Shown: positions 51,274 through 61,543, counted from the stretch's first letter. The stretch: DNA of 64,000 nucleotides from Clostridium thermarum (GCF_006351925.1 NZ_CP040924.1:1128001-1192000), one strand, 5' to 3'. Numbers and translations: made by a program. Notes: generated by a model not told the origin, from the sequence alone.

Positions 51274-53460
51274 GTGGCAGACAATTTTGGCCTGAAGATC
51301 GGGATTGAAGGCGAAAAGGAATTTAAAAACGCCATTCGTGAGATCAATCAAAGTTTTAAGGTACTGGGTAGCGAAATGAACCTGGTCGTATCTCAGTTCG
51401 ACAAGCAGGATAAGTCAGTTGAAGCTGTTACTGCAAGAAACAAGGTGCTTAACAAAGAGATCGAATTGCAGAAAGAAAAAATAGCTACTTTGGAGAAAGC
51501 CCTTGCCAATGCCGCCTCATCTTTCGGAGAAACCGACAGACGTACTCAGTCGTGGCAAATACAGCTTAATAATGCAAAAGCCGAACTGAACAAAATGGAG
51601 CGCGAGCTCGAACAGTCTGCTGAAAGTGCAGACGAGCTTGGGGACGAATTGAAGGAAAGTGGAGACAATGCCGAAAAATCCAGCTCGAAATTTGAGAAGC
51701 TGGGCAGCGTTCTTAAAGGTGTTGGCGCGGCTATGGGTGCTGCAGCGACCGCAGCGGGCGCGGCTGCCATCAAGCTGGGAAAAGAGGTCGTGGAGCAGTT
51801 TGGTGAGCTTGAGCAGAACCTTGGCGGTTCTGAAGCTGTGTTTGGCGAATATGCTGCACGTATCCAAAAAACGGGAGAAGAAGCCTACAAGAATCTGGGC
51901 TTGTCCCAATCCGAGTACCTTGCCACCGCCAACAAAATGGGCGCACTGTTTCAGGGTGCTGGTGTCGATCAGCAAAAAAGTCTGGAACTTACCGAGAAGG
52001 CCATGCAACGGGCGGCAGATATGGCTTCGGTTATGGGCATTGACATGCAGACTGCCATGGAATCCATCGCTGGCGCAGCCAAGGGTAACTTCACCATGAT
52101 GGATAATCTGGGTGTCGCCATGAACGCCACTACCATCGAAGCTTATGCTCTTGCAAAAGGGCTGGATTTTGCCTGGAATAGCGCAACCAATGCCGAAAAG
52201 GCCGAGATCGCCATGCAGATGTTTTTTGAAAAAACCGAACAGTATGCTGGAAACTTCGCAAGAGAGTCTACCCAGACCATCAGCGGTTCCATTGGTCTTT
52301 TACAAGCCTCTCTAAGTTCGTTTATAGCAGGACTTGGCAATGCGAACGCTGATATGACGAACCTAACACAAAATCTTGTGGATGCCTTTCAGGCTGTAGT
52401 TAAAAATATTGTACCGGTTTTGGAAAATATAGTGGCTGCTCTGCCGGAGGCAACCGGTGCGATTATCTCAGCAGTCAAAGATCTGCTTCCCGTGCTGTTG
52501 CAAACTGTAACTGAATTGTTCTCTCAGGTGCTTCAAACTCTCTTGAGCCTGCTGCCGGAGCTGATTCCAGCAGCAGTAGATGCGGTCATGACCATTGTCG
52601 GAGCACTCATTGATAACCTGCCTTTACTCATTGATGCAGCGGTACAGCTAATCACAGCGTTGGTAATGGGGCTTGGAGAAGCATTACCGGAGCTAATTCC
52701 AGCAGCGGTTCAAGCAGTGATCACCATTGTGCAAGGGCTGCTGGATAATATGGACAAAATCCTTGAAGCTGCTTTTACATTGATTCAGGGACTGGCGCAG
52801 GGACTTTTAAATGCATTGCCAGAACTAATTGAAGCACTGCCGAGGATAATTACAACAATCATTGACTTTGTGACGAACAATATGCCGAAAATCATAGAAT
52901 TGGGAATTACGCTTATCGTACAGCTTGCTGCCGGGCTTGTGAAAGCCATTCCAGAACTAGTAAAGTCTTTACCTCAGATTGTTGCGGCTATTATAGAAGG
53001 CTTGGGCAAGGCGGTTGTTTCAGTGGTTGAGATTGGTAAGAACATTGTAAAAGGCATCTGGGAAGGTATTAAAAGCCTTGGTAGCTGGATTAAGGATAAG
53101 GTTTCCGGTTTCTTTTCCGGTATTGTTGATGGAGTAAAGAATTTTCTTGGAATCAGATCTCCGTCCACTGTTTTTGAAGGTATTGGCGGCAATATGGCAC
53201 TGGGTATTGGTGAGGGATTTGACAAGGCTATGGCCAGAGTGGCAGACAATATGCAAAATGCAGTGCCGACAGATTTTAATATATCTCCTGATATTAATGT
53301 AAGTGGAAGAGGTGGATTTAGCGGTTTAGCTTCTGGGCCGCTTGTTGTGGTGCAGCAGATGATTGTTCGTGGTGAAGAAGACATACGTAGGATTTCACAG
53401 GAGTTATATAACCTGATGCAGACAGGTTCAAGGGCGCAGGGACGTTTTATAACAGCGTAA
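51274..53460 (+). CDS. Tape measure protein
   Basis: A 728-residue protein starting at GTG 51274 after AAAGGAGGCGGTTAT. An N-terminal coiled coil (residues 30-130) is followed by an Ala/Gly-rich segment and a tape-measure core domain (ATANKMGALFQGAGVDQQKS). A long hydrophobic repeat region carries about seven LPELIPAAVDAV-like units, and the C-terminus holds IRSPSTVFEGIGGNMALGI. At about 0.15 nm per residue the tail would be roughly 110 nm, consistent with a siphovirus. Confidence 0.95.
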   Translation: MADNFGLKIGIEGEKEFKNAIREINQSFKVLGSEMNLVVSQFDKQDKSVEAVTARNKVLNKEIELQKEKIATLEKALANAASSFGETDRRTQSWQIQLNNAKAELNKMERELEQSAESADELGDELKESGDNAEKSSSKFEKLGSVLKGVGAAMGAAATAAGAAAIKLGKEVVEQFGELEQNLGGSEAVFGEYAARIQKTGEEAYKNLGLSQSEYLATANKMGALFQGAGVDQQKSLELTEKAMQRAADMASVMGIDMQTAMESIAGAAKGNFTMMDNLGVAMNATTIEAYALAKGLDFAWNSATNAEKAEIAMQMFFEKTEQYAGNFARESTQTISGSIGLLQASLSSFIAGLGNANADMTNLTQNLVDAFQAVVKNIVPVLENIVAALPEATGAIISAVKDLLPVLLQTVTELFSQVLQTLLSLLPELIPAAVDAVMTIVGALIDNLPLLIDAAVQLITALVMGLGEALPELIPAAVQAVITIVQGLLDNMDKILEAAFTLIQGLAQGLLNALPELIEALPRIITTIIDFVTNNMPKIIELGITLIVQLAAGLVKAIPELVKSLPQIVAAIIEGLGKAVVSVVEIGKNIVKGIWEGIKSLGSWIKDKVSGFFSGIVDGVKNFLGIRSPSTVFEGIGGNMALGIGEGFDKAMARVADNMQNAVPTDFNISPDINVSGRGGFSGLASGPLVVVQQMIVRGEEDIRRISQELYNLMQTGSRAQGRFITA

Positions 53461-53473
53461 TGGAGGGAAGCAT

Positions 53474-54247
53474 ATGGGATTTATCTACAATGGAATATCG
53501 TCGCAAAGTATGAAAATACGAGCAAGACTTACCAAATGGCAGGTCTCCCCTGCCCTGCGCAATTCATTTGAAACTGTGCCGGGCAAAGCAGGTATTGCAG
53601 ATTTTGGCTGCGACATATCAGAACGAAACATAATAATTAGCTGTAGTGTGCTTCCCCAGCGCAGTTTTGCCGATCTTGTATCGGTTCTTGATAATGTTGC
53701 TGAATGGTTAAATCCGGAAAACGGTCTTAGACAACTTGTTCTAGATGATTTGCCCGACCGATATTTCATGGCTCGCTTATCAGAAGCGGTTGACTGTGAG
53801 CGGATATTGCGGACAGCGGGCAGCTTTGAACTTCGGTTTGTTTGTCCCGACCCGTATGTTTACGCGTTGGAAGATGAGATATTTGTTCTTTCTGAAACAG
53901 GTCTGCATGAATTGGAGAGGGTTAAAGGAAATGCGGATTCCAATCCGGTTTATCTCTTGAAGGGTTTGATATCAACGTCCTCATCAAGCTATATTTCGCT
54001 TATTACAAACGGCGAGGAATTGCTAATTGTTGGCTCATTATCTGAAGGTGAAACTCTGATTGTCGACTCCGGCATGGTAACAGCTAAGGTTATTGATGAA
54101 ACAGGCCGAACCTTGAGAAATGGTCTTCCCAGCCTGCAGGATCTGAATTTTCCAATTCTCAGGAAAGGTGTTAATCATATTGAGATTGCCGCAGAAAACG
54201 CGACCTTTACTGAGTTAAAAATACAGGCAAAAAGCAGATGGAGGTGA
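53474..54247 (+). CDS. Distal tail protein (Dit)
   Basis: A 257-residue protein. The N-terminal half (GFIYNGISSQSMKIRARLT ... LRQLVLDDLPDRYFMARLSE and FELRFVCPDPYVYALED) is the Sipho_tail/Dit fold. The C-terminal part is a beta-sandwich. It forms the hub between tail tube and baseplate. GGAGGGAAGCAT precedes the ATG. Confidence 0.92.
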   Translation: MGFIYNGISSQSMKIRARLTKWQVSPALRNSFETVPGKAGIADFGCDISERNIIISCSVLPQRSFADLVSVLDNVAEWLNPENGLRQLVLDDLPDRYFMARLSEAVDCERILRTAGSFELRFVCPDPYVYALEDEIFVLSETGLHELERVKGNADSNPVYLLKGLISTSSSSYISLITNGEELLIVGSLSEGETLIVDSGMVTAKVIDETGRTLRNGLPSLQDLNFPILRKGVNHIEIAAENATFTELKIQAKSRWR

Positions 54248-54251
54248 TAAT

Positions 54252-56774
54252 ATGGCGATAAAATCAATTCTAACGAGCCAAGAGGATTTTACCGGTGAGT
54301 TTCCTGTAACATCAAGGACGTCTGCTTTATGGCGATTTAATGAAAAAACACCAGACGAAAATCTTCAGCTTATGGATTCATCGGGACATGGCAGACATTT
54401 TACCATCTCCGGCTGGTCAGGTACATCAGCAAACCTTATTGCTGGAAGATTCGGAAGATACTTTAGGCAAAATATTGTTAATCCGACTTCTGAAAAGACC
54501 CATCTTATAGCAGAAAATGATGGGAGTTTCTTTAGCAATCTGGGCGAAAAGATTGTTGTAGGAGGTTGGATTAATCCTACCACCTATTCGGTCGGCCAGA
54601 CATATATACCCATATTCAATACCCGCCAAGGACCCGGTCAGCCAATTTTTTATGTTTCACTTTATCAAGGGAGACTTAGGCTGATGTTGTATAACTCCTC
54701 CGGCGCACTAATCTACGACCAGAGTGAAACGTCTACCATTACCTTGAAAAACGGCGGCTGGTATTTTATCGCCTCCATCATTGAAGTAAGCAACAAAAAG
54801 GTACAGAACATCATATGCGATCGCAGCGACGGGGCAACCTGGGTGTCGCCTGTGCGTTCCTTTTCGGGAGAGCTGAATCGGGAGTGTATAGCAAACATTA
54901 TTATGGGGATGCATGCAAATACCTACTACTATGCCGGAGGCTTCGACGACTGGTTTCTGGAAACGGACTCACAGCTTACAGCTGATGATTTGCTGTTATA
55001 TTTTAAGTCGTCTTTACATGCAAACGGTGGGGATGCGGCTTCGGATGTAGATGCTTTGGCAGAGCCTGGCGCAGTCACCCTTAAAGCAACAGATGGCGAG
55101 TATCCTGCAAGTGGCGTACTTTATACAAGGGCGGTTCCATGTGCATTATCGGGCAGCGGTCGTGTAGCTGTGACAAGCGAATATACTGCAGGTGTTACTT
55201 CAGTGTCTATAGTAGAGACCAGCACAAGCGATGATCTTGAAGAATGGTCTGCATGGCAGGCTGTGGGAACCAGCGGTGAACTTCAATCGCCAAATCGGCA
55301 ATATATAAGGTTCCGTGTTACCCTTACCAGCAGCGATCCGTTGAAGACACCAAAACTTCTGGAAATACAGCTTCATGATATACCGAAAGCGCCCTATGAG
55401 AAACTAGGCTTTGCCCGTCCTGTGATTTTGGACAAAAACGGAGCATGGGAAGCTGTTCTTGAAAATGCCTTTGATATCATTGTCACTGGTGAGGTGAACG
55501 GCGCGGATACGCTGGAATTCAAGCTTCCGTTCCATGATCCAAAAAGAAGCACACTGGAAAATGAAAAACAAGTGCAAATCGTAAATGACATTTACCGGAT
55601 CCGAACCTTAACGGACAATAAAAGCGAAGATGGGCGTGTTATTACGCAAGTATATGCTGAAGCGGTATTTTACGATCTGTCTTTCAGTGCGGAAAAAGAA
55701 CCTAGAGAATTCAATGCAGATACTGCAGATGTTCCGATGCAATATGCACTTTTGGGTACAGGCTGGACAGTAGGAAATGTTACTGTCACTACGAAACGGA
55801 CATGGCAGTGTACAGAAAAAAATGCCTTATCCATCCTTCGCACTGTACAGAATATTTATGGCGGCGATCTGGTGTTTGACAGCGCCAACCGCCAGGTACA
55901 CCTTTTGACTTTTAGTGGTACTGATAGCGGAGCGCTTTTTTCATATAGAAAGAATTTGAAAAGTATTCAGCGGGTAGTCGATACACGTGAATTAGTGACA
56001 AGGCTCTATGCTTATGGAAAGGACGGATTGACCTTCGCTTCAATTAATGGAGGTAAGGAATACGTGGAAGATTACACTTTTTCCAGTGAAGTGAGGGTGT
56101 CGACGCTTGATTGTTCGTCGTTTACAAATCCGTATCAGATGCTGGAATATGCAAAAATGCGGCTTGCAGAATATTCGAAGCCTCGCGTCTCTTATGTACT
56201 GTCTGCAATGGATTTATCTGCGCTAACCGGTTATGAGCACGAAGCATGGAAACTGGGTGATATTGTTACAGTAGACGATAAAGAACTAGGCCTTTTGGTA
56301 AAGACACGTGTTGTGAGAAGGCAGTATAACTTACAGGAGCCATGGAAAACAGTGATTGAGCTTTCAACTAAACTGCGGGAACTTGGCGATTCTTCAGCAC
56401 AGTGGGACAAGGCAGCGGATGCGCTGTCCTCAGCAGAGTTGGTAAACCGTCAGGAAATTAAAGATATGGTACCATTCAACCATCTGCGCAATTCCAGGGC
56501 GGATGATGGTTTTGCCTACTGGGTCAATTCCGGTTTTGAAGTAGACACTGAGAATGGTGTTTCGGGAACTGCTTCCTTCAAGGCTGTTGGTGTACCTGGT
56601 ATGACAAAGAGTCTGTCACAGACGGTATACCCAGCGACACGTAAAAGCTATACATTTTCAGCGCAGATTGCTTCCGAAAACCTTGAAAAGGGCGAAAACG
56701 GCCAAGTTGGTGTTGAGATAGTCATTGAATACGAGGACGGTACAACGGAAACAAGATTTATAGACCTGATTTGA
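54252..56774 (+). CDS. Tail-associated protein (Tal) with N-terminal LamG-like domain
   Basis: An 840-residue protein. Residues about 20-260 resemble a laminin-G/concanavalin-like sugar-binding fold (ALWRFNEKTPDENLQLMDSS ... GGWYFIASIIEV ... YYYAGGFDDWFLE). Residues about 390-720 match the phage minor structural protein/Tal region (VTGEVNGADTLEFKLPFHDP, then TRLYAYGKDGLTF). The C-terminus is beta-rich. It is the central baseplate protein that touches the cell wall. The N-terminal sugar-binding domain placed before the Tal part is less common. Confidence 0.85.
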   Translation: MAIKSILTSQEDFTGEFPVTSRTSALWRFNEKTPDENLQLMDSSGHGRHFTISGWSGTSANLIAGRFGRYFRQNIVNPTSEKTHLIAENDGSFFSNLGEKIVVGGWINPTTYSVGQTYIPIFNTRQGPGQPIFYVSLYQGRLRLMLYNSSGALIYDQSETSTITLKNGGWYFIASIIEVSNKKVQNIICDRSDGATWVSPVRSFSGELNRECIANIIMGMHANTYYYAGGFDDWFLETDSQLTADDLLLYFKSSLHANGGDAASDVDALAEPGAVTLKATDGEYPASGVLYTRAVPCALSGSGRVAVTSEYTAGVTSVSIVETSTSDDLEEWSAWQAVGTSGELQSPNRQYIRFRVTLTSSDPLKTPKLLEIQLHDIPKAPYEKLGFARPVILDKNGAWEAVLENAFDIIVTGEVNGADTLEFKLPFHDPKRSTLENEKQVQIVNDIYRIRTLTDNKSEDGRVITQVYAEAVFYDLSFSAEKEPREFNADTADVPMQYALLGTGWTVGNVTVTTKRTWQCTEKNALSILRTVQNIYGGDLVFDSANRQVHLLTFSGTDSGALFSYRKNLKSIQRVVDTRELVTRLYAYGKDGLTFASINGGKEYVEDYTFSSEVRVSTLDCSSFTNPYQMLEYAKMRLAEYSKPRVSYVLSAMDLSALTGYEHEAWKLGDIVTVDDKELGLLVKTRVVRRQYNLQEPWKTVIELSTKLRELGDSSAQWDKAADALSSAELVNRQEIKDMVPFNHLRNSRADDGFAYWVNSGFEVDTENGVSGTASFKAVGVPGMTKSLSQTVYPATRKSYTFSAQIASENLEKGENGQVGVEIVIEYEDGTTETRFIDLI

Positions 56775-56784
56775 GGGTGGTGAT

Positions 56785-56979
56785 ATGGCATATTTCAATC
56801 AAATCGCACACAGTATTTCTCCCAAAAGTATCAGCAGAGTCAAGTCTATCACCATCAGGCTGTGCGTCACTGACTGCACCGGCACAGTGTACTTTACAGA
56901 CTTATTGCTTCAGGGCGGCTCGGTTTCCACCGGATGGATCGGGCATGTATGCGAAATACAGTGGACATTAGACGGGTAG
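56785..56979 (+). CDS. Small baseplate-associated protein
   Basis: A 64-residue protein starting at ATG 56785 after GAGGGTGGTGAT. Its core (ITIRLCVTDCTGTVYFTDLL) is repeated in the next gene (VTVILKISDCTGIIYFTDLQ). The two are tandem relatives, probably tail-tip structural proteins. No catalytic motif is seen. Confidence 0.75.
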   Translation: MAYFNQIAHSISPKSISRVKSITIRLCVTDCTGTVYFTDLLLQGGSVSTGWIGHVCEIQWTLDG

Positions 56980-56988
56980 GTGAAATGG

Positions 56989-57564
56989 ATGCAGTTTTCA
57001 AGATTTGCAGAAACCATACAACTAAAAAGCAATAAACATGTGGTGGGCGTTACTGTGATACTCAAGATTTCCGACTGTACCGGAATAATCTATTTCACCG
57101 ACCTGCAGCTTCAGGATGGAGATCAGTTGACAGGCTATACCGTCCACACGAGCAAAATGCTAACGAAAATGCAGGAAAACGGGCAGCCAGTTCCGCCCCG
57201 GCATTATAACGGTGTGGTGCGAACAGCGGAGACTGTAATTTTATTCAACCTGGGTAAAACTTCTGCTGGCCTTGACTGCTATATTTATCCTATACAGGAT
57301 ATGGCCGCAGGGAGTATTGAACTATCCCAAGGTGTAGGTGCGCATAAGGTAAGGTTTCTTGACCCGGTTAATGCAGGCGATGAGCTGGCGCTCAAGGCTT
57401 CCACCCGCCAATGCCTTAAAAACGGAAGCCCTACTCGTAAGGATGGATTTTATCAATACTCTGCGGCATGGGATAGCAAACATATGGTGAAGCTGGAAGA
57501 GAGAAAATCGGCGCGGGTGCTCTTTGAATTTCAGGAGATGCAAGAAGGCGGTGACCGGTTGTGA
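56989..57564 (+). CDS. Baseplate-associated protein
   Basis: A 191-residue protein. Residues 10-45 repeat the core of the preceding small gene. The rest includes FNLGKTSAGLDCYIYPIQDM and a beta-rich C-terminus. ATG at 56989 has AGGTGA upstream; GTG at 56980 is an alternative. It overlaps the glycosidase gene by four bases. Likely a tail-tip structural protein. Confidence 0.75.
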   Translation: MQFSRFAETIQLKSNKHVVGVTVILKISDCTGIIYFTDLQLQDGDQLTGYTVHTSKMLTKMQENGQPVPPRHYNGVVRTAETVILFNLGKTSAGLDCYIYPIQDMAAGSIELSQGVGAHKVRFLDPVNAGDELALKASTRQCLKNGSPTRKDGFYQYSAAWDSKHMVKLEERKSARVLFEFQEMQEGGDRL

Positions 57565-60029
57565 GGGATTTCTTAAAAGGCAAACGTTGCATGGTGTGGA
57601 GTTTTATGGGAAATGCCCGAATGTATGAAGCACTTAGAGACTACGGCGACCGATTTGATACGGTAGGCATTTTTACTTTTGAGGTTGACGCAACAGGCAC
57701 AATCACTGAAACCGGTACCAGCATCAGCAGCATGCTACCGTATATTCAGAAATGGCCGCACATTAAGTGGCTGCTCACTATTATGAATCATGGAATAGCC
57801 AATATTTTTACTGCACTTCGCAACAACGAAAACGGTGCAAAGGATAAGTTTCTTACTGAAATCATCCGAATCATGAACAAGTATCCATGGTGCGCTGGGG
57901 TAGATATTGACCTGGAGCGCGGCGGCGGTTATGAAAACAAGGATGCGGCGAATGCACTATTTAGGGATATATACAATACAGTTAAGTCTTATGATGCAAC
58001 AAAGCTTGTCAACATCTGCCTGCCTGGTATGACCGGCGTTCAAGGCTCGGTGGGCGGTGAAAACTGGTGTGTTTATGCCGATCTTAACGACTATTGCGAT
58101 ACCGCCGCCATCATGAGCTATGGCATGGCATGGGCGGGCTCTGCTCCCGGCCCAGTATCTCCTCGTGACTGGCTTGAGGGCATATATGATTATGCTGTTT
58201 CCGTTATGTCACCCGATAAGATATTCATGGGGTTGCCTGCTTATGGCTGGAACTGGAGGATTCATGATACACCTGAAAACCTTGGAATAACCTATCGAGG
58301 GGTGTCTAATACCTACTATGCGGCAAAATACTGGATGACTGGGGTTTACAATTTCACAGGCGATGCACCGCCCCAGCCGTTTATTCCAATTGTGGCTTAC
58401 TGGGATGACTATAACAAAGTACCTTGGGCTCTTCCTCATGTATATGACTATATGGAAGGGTGGGATGCTATATCCTGGGAATATCCGCTGCTAAAAGGGG
58501 TTTATAACAGGCGAAGATATTTGACAAGCTATGGCAAGGAGCCGAAAGCGGAGTTCGGAACCATTTATATTGACAGGAACGGAGTTCCGGATGAATACGA
58601 AGGAAATGTCATTATTACTGATGAGATGGCCTCACTTGGAGATGACCAGGCGTCAGCAGAGTACCGTTTTGAGATAAGAGAAGCGGGATATTACGATATT
58701 GCAGTACAGCTTTGCTTTCCTTACTGGGACAAAAATGCGATTATCGTTTCCCTTGATGGTGAATCAAAGACTTTCAGCGAGAACCGTTTATGGTGGCCAT
58801 ACTGGAGAAGAGTTTGCTGGTTGACACTTGCAAAAGGTGTATTTCTCCAAGAGGGAACGCATGCTGTCAGCATAAGCGGTGGTGTGCCGGGAGTCCAGTT
58901 TTACGGTTTTAGGGTTTGCAGTGGATTTTCGGAGTATCCCTTTGCCGGTGAAGCCAGCTTTATGCTCTCTCCTCGTCGGTTCAAGGATGTAAATGGTGTG
59001 ATGGTTGAGCCGGATCGAGGTTTTAAACTGACCTTTGAAATGTTGCGAAGAAAACCCGACTCGACGCTTATTTGGTATGAAGATTTTCGGGACAGGAACA
59101 TCCTGCCTGAAAATTACTGGACTGTGTTGGACGGCGAATGGGATGTTTGGCAAGAGCCAGACAGCACAGAAAGTCGCCCATATTCCCAGCTCGAGGGATA
59201 TGGCAAACTTGCATGGAAATACGACGGGTTTTCCGACATCCATATCCGGGCAAGGCTGGCTTTCCCTCAAAATAGCAGTGGACGGGCTGGGGTGTTCCTT
59301 GGGGATATTTTCTGCTGCTTAAACTATGACACGCAAAGAGTCGAGCTTTATCAAGGTAATTCCTTGCTTGGTAGCTATTCCACCAGTTTCTCAAAAACTG
59401 TAGATGCCGATCTTCGTGCTAATCCGAATATGTATACTATAGAGATGCGAAAACGCGGCAATAAAGTAAGAGTATATTCTGGTGCAGCTTCAACCCTGCG
59501 TTTCACAGTGAATGTAATCGGTGGTAGTGGTTATGCAGGGTACTGCTCGGACAACCGGACGGTATGCGAGCTGCTGCGGCTGGGCGATGCGTGGGTATAT
59601 GAACCATACGAGCGTTTTGATGTGGAACTCCCGGATGGAACTATAACCAGCTTTGGCAGGCTTGCTCGCACTGGTGTCACGTGGGATGATGAATTTCAGG
59701 TGTTTTCAGTAAATAGCGATGTGGAGGAATCGATAACTCGCAGTGAGGACATTTCGATGGATTATGACTTCTTCCACTCACAACTTTTGGCTCTTTCTTG
59801 CGGTAATGACTATGAAGTAAAGATTATACCGAAAGACATCAATATTTGGATATCCCGTCTCTTCCTCGGAGATGCAGATGGTTTTTCTATTCTGTATTAT
59901 CAGGATGTGGACAGCCTTGTTTACTGGGCAAACGAAGCGGCTTATCGATGGAAACTGCGAGGTATAGCCATCTGGTCTCTTGGGCAGGAGGATATGCGGT
60001 TGTGGGAGGCGCTTCCGAAGCAAATATAG
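57561..60029 (+). CDS. Tail protein with glycoside hydrolase family 18 domain
   Basis: An 822-residue protein. Residues about 10-330 form a GH18-type barrel. CAGVDIDLERGGG carries the DxDxE catalytic motif (D115, D117, E119), and LMGLPAYGWNW-like strand 8 and WDAISWEYPLLKG also fit. The C-terminal 490 residues are beta-rich domains and a GH18 or tail-specific WSLGQEDMRLWEAL end. As part of the tail module it probably cleaves cell-surface glycans during infection rather than acting in lysis. There is no signal peptide. Confidence 0.85.
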   Translation: MRDFLKGKRCMVWSFMGNARMYEALRDYGDRFDTVGIFTFEVDATGTITETGTSISSMLPYIQKWPHIKWLLTIMNHGIANIFTALRNNENGAKDKFLTEIIRIMNKYPWCAGVDIDLERGGGYENKDAANALFRDIYNTVKSYDATKLVNICLPGMTGVQGSVGGENWCVYADLNDYCDTAAIMSYGMAWAGSAPGPVSPRDWLEGIYDYAVSVMSPDKIFMGLPAYGWNWRIHDTPENLGITYRGVSNTYYAAKYWMTGVYNFTGDAPPQPFIPIVAYWDDYNKVPWALPHVYDYMEGWDAISWEYPLLKGVYNRRRYLTSYGKEPKAEFGTIYIDRNGVPDEYEGNVIITDEMASLGDDQASAEYRFEIREAGYYDIAVQLCFPYWDKNAIIVSLDGESKTFSENRLWWPYWRRVCWLTLAKGVFLQEGTHAVSISGGVPGVQFYGFRVCSGFSEYPFAGEASFMLSPRRFKDVNGVMVEPDRGFKLTFEMLRRKPDSTLIWYEDFRDRNILPENYWTVLDGEWDVWQEPDSTESRPYSQLEGYGKLAWKYDGFSDIHIRARLAFPQNSSGRAGVFLGDIFCCLNYDTQRVELYQGNSLLGSYSTSFSKTVDADLRANPNMYTIEMRKRGNKVRVYSGAASTLRFTVNVIGGSGYAGYCSDNRTVCELLRLGDAWVYEPYERFDVELPDGTITSFGRLARTGVTWDDEFQVFSVNSDVEESITRSEDISMDYDFFHSQLLALSCGNDYEVKIIPKDINIWISRLFLGDADGFSILYYQDVDSLVYWANEAAYRWKLRGIAIWSLGQEDMRLWEALPKQI

Positions 60030-60048
60030 ATTAGAAGTTTTAATTTTC

Positions 60049-60080
60049 AGCGCTTTGCTTTAAGGCAGGGCGCTTTTTTA
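60049..60080 (+). terminator. Terminator between tail and lysis genes
   Basis: Stem AGCGC / GCGCT with inner pairing and TTTTTTA lies between the tail glycosidase and holin genes, before CGGAGG. Confidence 0.75.
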
Positions 60081-60115
60081 TATGCAAAACTCAAGTTGAA
60101 CGGAGGTTTAAGACA

Positions 60116-60535
60116 ATGAAAACAGTATGGAACTGGGCGCAGGCGGTTTTTACTGCTATTGGCGGATTTCTTGGATGGTTTCTTGGAGGGCTGGATGGAT
60201 TTTTATACGCACTCATCGCTTTTGTAGCCATTGACTATGTGACCGGAGTGATGTGTGCCGTTGTAGACAGAAAGCTTTCGAGTGAAGTCGGGGCCAAGGG
60301 CATCTTTAAGAAAGTGCTTATTTTTGTACTTGTAGGAGTAGGACACATCATCGACAGCCAGGTGCTCGGCAATGGCGGGGCAATCCGGACAGCGGTGATT
60401 TTCTTTTACCTGAGTAACGAGGGAATTTCAATTCTTGAGAATGCAGCACATATAGGACTGCCCATTCCTGAAAAGCTGAAGAACGCATTGGAACAACTGC
60501 ATGGCCACTCAAATGAGGAGGATGAAAAGAAATGA
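60116..60535 (+). CDS. Phage holin (holin 4/TcdE-like family)
   Basis: A 139-residue membrane protein with three to four hydrophobic segments (ALIAFVAIDYVTGVMCAVV, IFVLVGVGHIIDS, TAVIFFYLSNEGISILENAA) and the family motif KGIFKKV. It makes lesions in the membrane that release the endolysin. It overlaps the amidase gene by four bases, the classic lysis cassette. Confidence 0.95.
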   Translation: MKTVWNWAQAVFTAIGGFLGWFLGGLDGFLYALIAFVAIDYVTGVMCAVVDRKLSSEVGAKGIFKKVLIFVLVGVGHIIDSQVLGNGGAIRTAVIFFYLSNEGISILENAAHIGLPIPEKLKNALEQLHGHSNEEDEKK

Positions 60536-61536
60536 AGCTGTACACGAAGTACATGACGCGAAACGATTGCTATACAGCAGGCCGAAAAATCACGCCTAAA
60601 GGAATCATGGCACATTCGACGGCTGTGCCGGGTGTAATGGCGGCTGAGTGGTTTTCCCGTTGGAACAAATCTTACAAGGCCGGCGAAATAAATAGGCAGG
60701 TATGTGTTCACGCTTTTGTAGACGATAAAGAGGTTTGGCAATACCTGCCTTGGGATCATCGCGGGTGGCATGCGGGAGGAGCAGCCAACAATACCCATAT
60801 TGGCTTTGAAATCTGTGAGCCTGCTGGGTTTTCGTATAAATCCGGGTCGGTAATGGTGGGTTATGATGCAGCAAAGCAGGAAGATTATTTCCGTAAAGCG
60901 TGGCAGAATGCTGTTGAACTCTGCGTTATGCTCTGCAAGAAGTACGGTCTTAATGAGAATGACATCATCTGCCACTCCGAAGGATATAAGCTCGGTATTG
61001 CCAGCAACCATGCTGATGTGATGCACTGGTTTCCCAAGCATGGGGAGAATATGGACACTTTCCGTAAAGCAGTAAAAAAAGCGCTGGAGAACAGTACAGA
61101 TATCAATACTGATATTGGAATTGGAGATATGGTGGAGTTTAAGGTCAGTGTAAAGAATTACTACCCCGGCAGTGTGGAAGTTCCAACGTGGGTCAAAAAT
61201 GACTATTACCACAGGGTCACACAGACTTTATATAAAGGCAAGCCGGTCATAAAAGGCGGCAAAGAGTGTGTTTTACTTGGCAAAAAGGTTAAGAAATCCG
61301 GCGGTTTAGAGGTTGCAGGTATAAACACTTGGGTAGCAAAAGAAAACCTTGTAATAGTAAACAGTATTACAGATAACAAGAGCAATAGAACCTATACAGT
61401 GCAAAAAGGCGACACCTTATGGAGAATAGCAGAAAAAGAACTCGGTAGAGGAACAAGATATCCGGAGATCAAGAAACTGAATAGCCTGACTACGGATACT
61501 ATTTACCCCGGACAAGTTCTGAAATTGCCTAAATAA
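60532..61536 (+). CDS. Endolysin: N-acetylmuramoyl-L-alanine amidase with LysM
   Basis: A 334-residue protein. Residues 5-190 are an Amidase_2/PGRP domain with zinc ligand H28 (IMAHSTAVPG) and NHADVMHWFPKHGE near residue 165. Residues about 200-285 are an SH3-like wall-binding domain. Residues 290-334 are a LysM domain (YTVQKGDTLWRIAEKELGRG). It cleaves peptidoglycan at lysis. No signal peptide, so release depends on the holin. Confidence 0.96.
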   Translation: MKLYTKYMTRNDCYTAGRKITPKGIMAHSTAVPGVMAAEWFSRWNKSYKAGEINRQVCVHAFVDDKEVWQYLPWDHRGWHAGGAANNTHIGFEICEPAGFSYKSGSVMVGYDAAKQEDYFRKAWQNAVELCVMLCKKYGLNENDIICHSEGYKLGIASNHADVMHWFPKHGENMDTFRKAVKKALENSTDINTDIGIGDMVEFKVSVKNYYPGSVEVPTWVKNDYYHRVTQTLYKGKPVIKGGKECVLLGKKVKKSGGLEVAGINTWVAKENLVIVNSITDNKSNRTYTVQKGDTLWRIAEKELGRGTRYPEIKKLNSLTTDTIYPGQVLKLPK

Positions 61537-61543
61537 CGATAAA

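Noticed and set aside
51274..53460. Many LPELIPAAV-like repeats as a separate repeat protein or toxin
   Set aside because: They are the normal helical repeats of a tape measure protein in its expected position.
60406..61212. Long minus-strand frame opposite holin and amidase
   Set aside because: Shadow of two well-recognised lysis genes.
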